Shown here: positions 62,045-64,000 of the stretch, in pieces | How positions within the stretch are numbered: position 1 is the stretch's first letter | How the letters are laid out: each line of letters starts with the position of its first letter | Assembly: GCF_040833985.1 (NCBI RefSeq) | Contig: NZ_CP162139.1 | Span: 3,320,501 to 3,384,500 of the forward strand | Direction of reading: 5' to 3' | DNA: 64,000 nt | Source: Leptospira sp. WS4.C2 | Lineage (GTDB): Bacteria > Spirochaetota > Leptospiria > Leptospirales > Leptospiraceae | The notes under the pieces: generated by a model | What the model was told of the DNA's origin: nothing | Databases searched by the model: none | What the model saw: the letters and a program-made list of their open reading frames with translations, nothing else | Program-made: the position numbers and the translations under genes

Positions 62045-64000
62045 TATAAATTCTATTTGTTGGCAGAGATCCTCTGCCTTATACATCTTAGAAAAATAAG
62101 CAGAAACAATGGTTTCTAGTCCCTCTTCTTCCAAAAATTTATCACCACCAGAAAGAGGAGCATCTGAACTAATCAGTATGATAGGAATCTTTTGGTCTTT
62201 ATGTCGTCGTCCTTCCCATTCGTGAATTAAAGAAATCCCATTCATTCCAGGCATATGTAAATCTGTAATCAGAAGAGAGGGAGTGATCCTAGAAAGGTGG
62301 GACATTGCCTCTTCTCCATTTCCTGCTTCAATCACGATCCACTGATTTCTTCGCATAACCTCTGCTAGGTCAGACCTAAAGTTCCCAGAATCATCTACAA
62401 GGAGAACAGATTTTGTACTCTTCGATAAAGAGATTTCAAAAGAGGATCCAACTCCAAGAACTGATTTGATTCGCAGTTTTCCGAAATGGGCTTCGAGGAT
62501 ATTCATACAGAGTTGTAAACCAAGTCCCGTTCCCCTTTCCCCAGCTGTTCCCGGCATACTTTTGATATTTTCTTCGCCGGTCAATTTGTGGATTTGTTCT
62601 TCGCTCATTCCTAAACCGCGATCACGAATTTCAACAGAGATCCATTTTCCTTTATAAGAAACACCGATCCATACTTCGGAATTGAGATAAGAATATTTGA
62701 TGGAATTAGTGAGGATATTTTTAAACACCTCTCCAATCAAAGTTCGGTCTGCGATGATTTCTGCCTGTATGGGTGTGTCCTTTTGGATGCGAATGCCTTT
62801 GAGTGTGGCTAGTGGTTCCACTGATTCGATGATTTCATTCAGTAATTCATTCACAGAGAAACGAGTTTGGATGAGTTTGGTTCCAAAAGCATCAAATCTG
62901 CTGACATCCAGGAGTTGCTCTAACATTCGTAGCGATTGGGTAACCCCTGTTTTACAAATTTCCAAAAACTTCTTTTTTTCTACTTCTGTGGATTCATTAA
63001 AACTAAAATCGATTACATCTAAAATTTGATTTACACTATTGAGCGGCGAACGTAAGTCATGCGAAATAAGAGAGACAAAGTTTGCCTTCCAACGATTGGC
63101 TTTTTCCAATTCCAATGTACGGGCTTTGACTTTTTTTTCTAGGGCTTCTTTTCTCTTGTATAATTCCTTTGATAATGATTCGGAACGTTTGTAAACACGA
63201 ACAAGACCTAAGGTAACACCTAGTGTTTGCGGAAAAATAAATAAATATAAAGAAACCAAACCCATAGGTCTGTATCCAAAACTTGGATTGGCAATCAAAA
63301 ATAAATCAATAAAACCACCAATCATGGCCAAAAGCAAACTGAAGAAATACAAGCGACTTTCTTTTCTTTGAAAGTACAAAGCAAGTGAAACAGAAAAAAG
63401 TCCCAAGAATACGAAGGCACCAGAGAGAATTTCAAAATAAAAAGATATTTCAGCGAGATAGGATACTGGTGTGAAAATAGTTACTACAAGAAAGGTAAAC
63501 GCATAGAGTTTTAAAAAAATCAACATACGTTTAAAAAACCGCATTTGAGTCATGTTTAGGAGTATATACGCACCAAAATACATAACCAAAATAAATCCAA
63601 TTCGAGAGAATCGAAACAGAGACATACAGTAATCATCAGAAAAAAGATTAAATAGTATCCTTGTTTCGATAAGTGTAGAAGAGAGTATTAAAATTCCTAA
63701 ATATACAAAGGCCATTCTTAAAGCGTTTCGTTCGGATCGATTGATAAAATAAACTAACGCATGATATATGGCCAAAAACATCATAAAAACCATTATGATC
63801 CAAGAGACCGTAAAATTTACATTCCAGATTTGAATGATATTTTGAAGTTTTCCTAATCGTATGATTCCATGAATACCGGCGTACTTATGGGAAAAGTTGG
63901 ATATTTGAATTACCAAATCTAATTTTTTCGAAACTTGATTCAAGGGAATGATTTTGGAATGGAAGGAAGGTCTGTGTCCCTCAGCTGTTTTTGCTATGGT
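62036..64000 (-). CDS. 7TMR-DISM hybrid histidine kinase with receiver (5' end cut)
   Basis: The frame is open to the window edge, so the start lies beyond 64000; the TTG at 63943 is probably internal, since residues before it continue the DISMED2 domain. The end of that domain (VIQISNFSHKYAGIHGII) is followed by seven membrane helices, a coiled coil, HisKA with FVSLISHDLRSPLNSV, HATPase with NILTNSIKYSYLNSE and RDRGLGMSEE, and a C-terminal receiver with VDDSGNF and LLITDLHMPGMNG. It would sense a periplasmic ligand and relay phosphate to its receiver. Confidence 0.9.
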   Translation of the reverse strand, partial: TIAKTAEGHRPSFHSKIIPLNQVSKKLDLVIQISNFSHKYAGIHGIIRLGKLQNIIQIWNVNFTVSWIIMVFMMFLAIYHALVYFINRSERNALRMAFVYLGILILSSTLIETRILFNLFSDDYCMSLFRFSRIGFILVMYFGAYILLNMTQMRFFKRMLIFLKLYAFTFLVVTIFTPVSYLAEISFYFEILSGAFVFLGLFSVSLALYFQRKESRLYFFSLLLAMIGGFIDLFLIANPSFGYRPMGLVSLYLFIFPQTLGVTLGLVRVYKRSESLSKELYKRKEALEKKVKARTLELEKANRWKANFVSLISHDLRSPLNSVNQILDVIDFSFNESTEVEKKKFLEICKTGVTQSLRMLEQLLDVSRFDAFGTKLIQTRFSVNELLNEIIESVEPLATLKGIRIQKDTPIQAEIIADRTLIGEVFKNILTNSIKYSYLNSEVWIGVSYKGKWISVEIRDRGLGMSEEQIHKLTGEENIKSMPGTAGERGTGLGLQLCMNILEAHFGKLRIKSVLGVGSSFEISLSKSTKSVLLVDDSGNFRSDLAEVMRRNQWIVIEAGNGEEAMSHLSRITPSLLITDLHMPGMNGISLIHEWEGRRHKDQKIPIILISSDAPLSGGDKFLEEEGLETIVSAYFSKMYKAEDLCQQIEFILP

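Noticed and set aside
1..64000. CRISPR array, tRNA, rRNA, transposase or integrase
   Set aside because: I looked for regular spaced repeats, TPsiC-like ends and recombinase motifs and found none; short or unusual RNA genes could be missed by eye.

Overview
The window reads as chromosomal DNA of a Leptospira-type spirochaete. This is inferred from content: a Loa22-like OmpA lipoprotein (57501-58067), a frameshifted TRL-family lipoprotein, an MBOAT acyltransferase followed by a DUF1574-type SGNH partner, two 7TMR-DISM signalling proteins, many exported lipoproteins with short loose lipoboxes, and moderately AT-rich DNA with several TTG starts. A saprophytic species seems more likely than a pathogen, but that is a guess. 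I saw no rRNA, tRNA, CRISPR array, transposase or integrase.

Layout. 1-7.5 kb: partial pirin gene, a GH43-like propeller protein with a Lys/Pro tail, an SRPBCC protein, a GlpT/UhpC-type MFS transporter, a cysteine synthase, and acetoacetyl-CoA synthetase with an exported protein. 7.6-16 kb: a colinear run of MBOAT acyltransferase, SGNH partner, a His/Cys-rich small protein and a CzcCBA-type metal efflux pump. 16-22 kb: dienelactone hydrolase, acyl-CoA dehydrogenase, and a fatty-acid desaturase plus ferredoxin reductase, diverging from a DesT/FabR-like TetR repressor with two matching operators between them. 22-29 kb: REC-PAS-PAS histidine kinase, a decayed TRL locus, QueD, DUF1858, DUF2721, two zinc-type oxidoreductases (one resembling crotonyl-CoA carboxylase/reductase) and a VOC protein. 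29-33.6 kb: a minus-strand operon encoding a His/Cys-rich protein, MbnP-like copper protein, MbnH-like dihaem peroxidase, a lipoprotein and an outer-membrane barrel. 33.7-45.8 kb: 7TMR-DISM/SpoIIE phosphatase, Na/Pi cotransporter, SlyD, an RRM protein, an AbrB/VapC module, and class II and class I fumarases. 45.8-49.5 kb: an accessory block with attC-like boundaries holding an unknown protein, a Phd/PIN toxin-antitoxin pair, a ruined PIN toxin with a surviving small partner, and a YdeI-like protein. 49.5-51.1 kb: methyltransferase, DUF3147-like and DUF1801 genes. 51.3-57 kb: an eight-gene minus-strand operon of exported lipoproteins around an SGNH/GDSL hydrolase, with a tandem duplication and clear recombination scars. 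57.5-64 kb: loa22 homologue, RluA-type pseudouridine synthase, a polytopic membrane protein, TerC, DUF1569, and a partial 7TMR-DISM hybrid kinase.

Three groups stand out. The MbnP/MbnH operon is a copper protein plus modifying peroxidase set, here without any methanobactin gene. The SGNH-lipoprotein operon has no function I recognise and is actively recombining. The desaturase locus carries a complete, readable regulatory circuit: repressor, two operators and two target genes.
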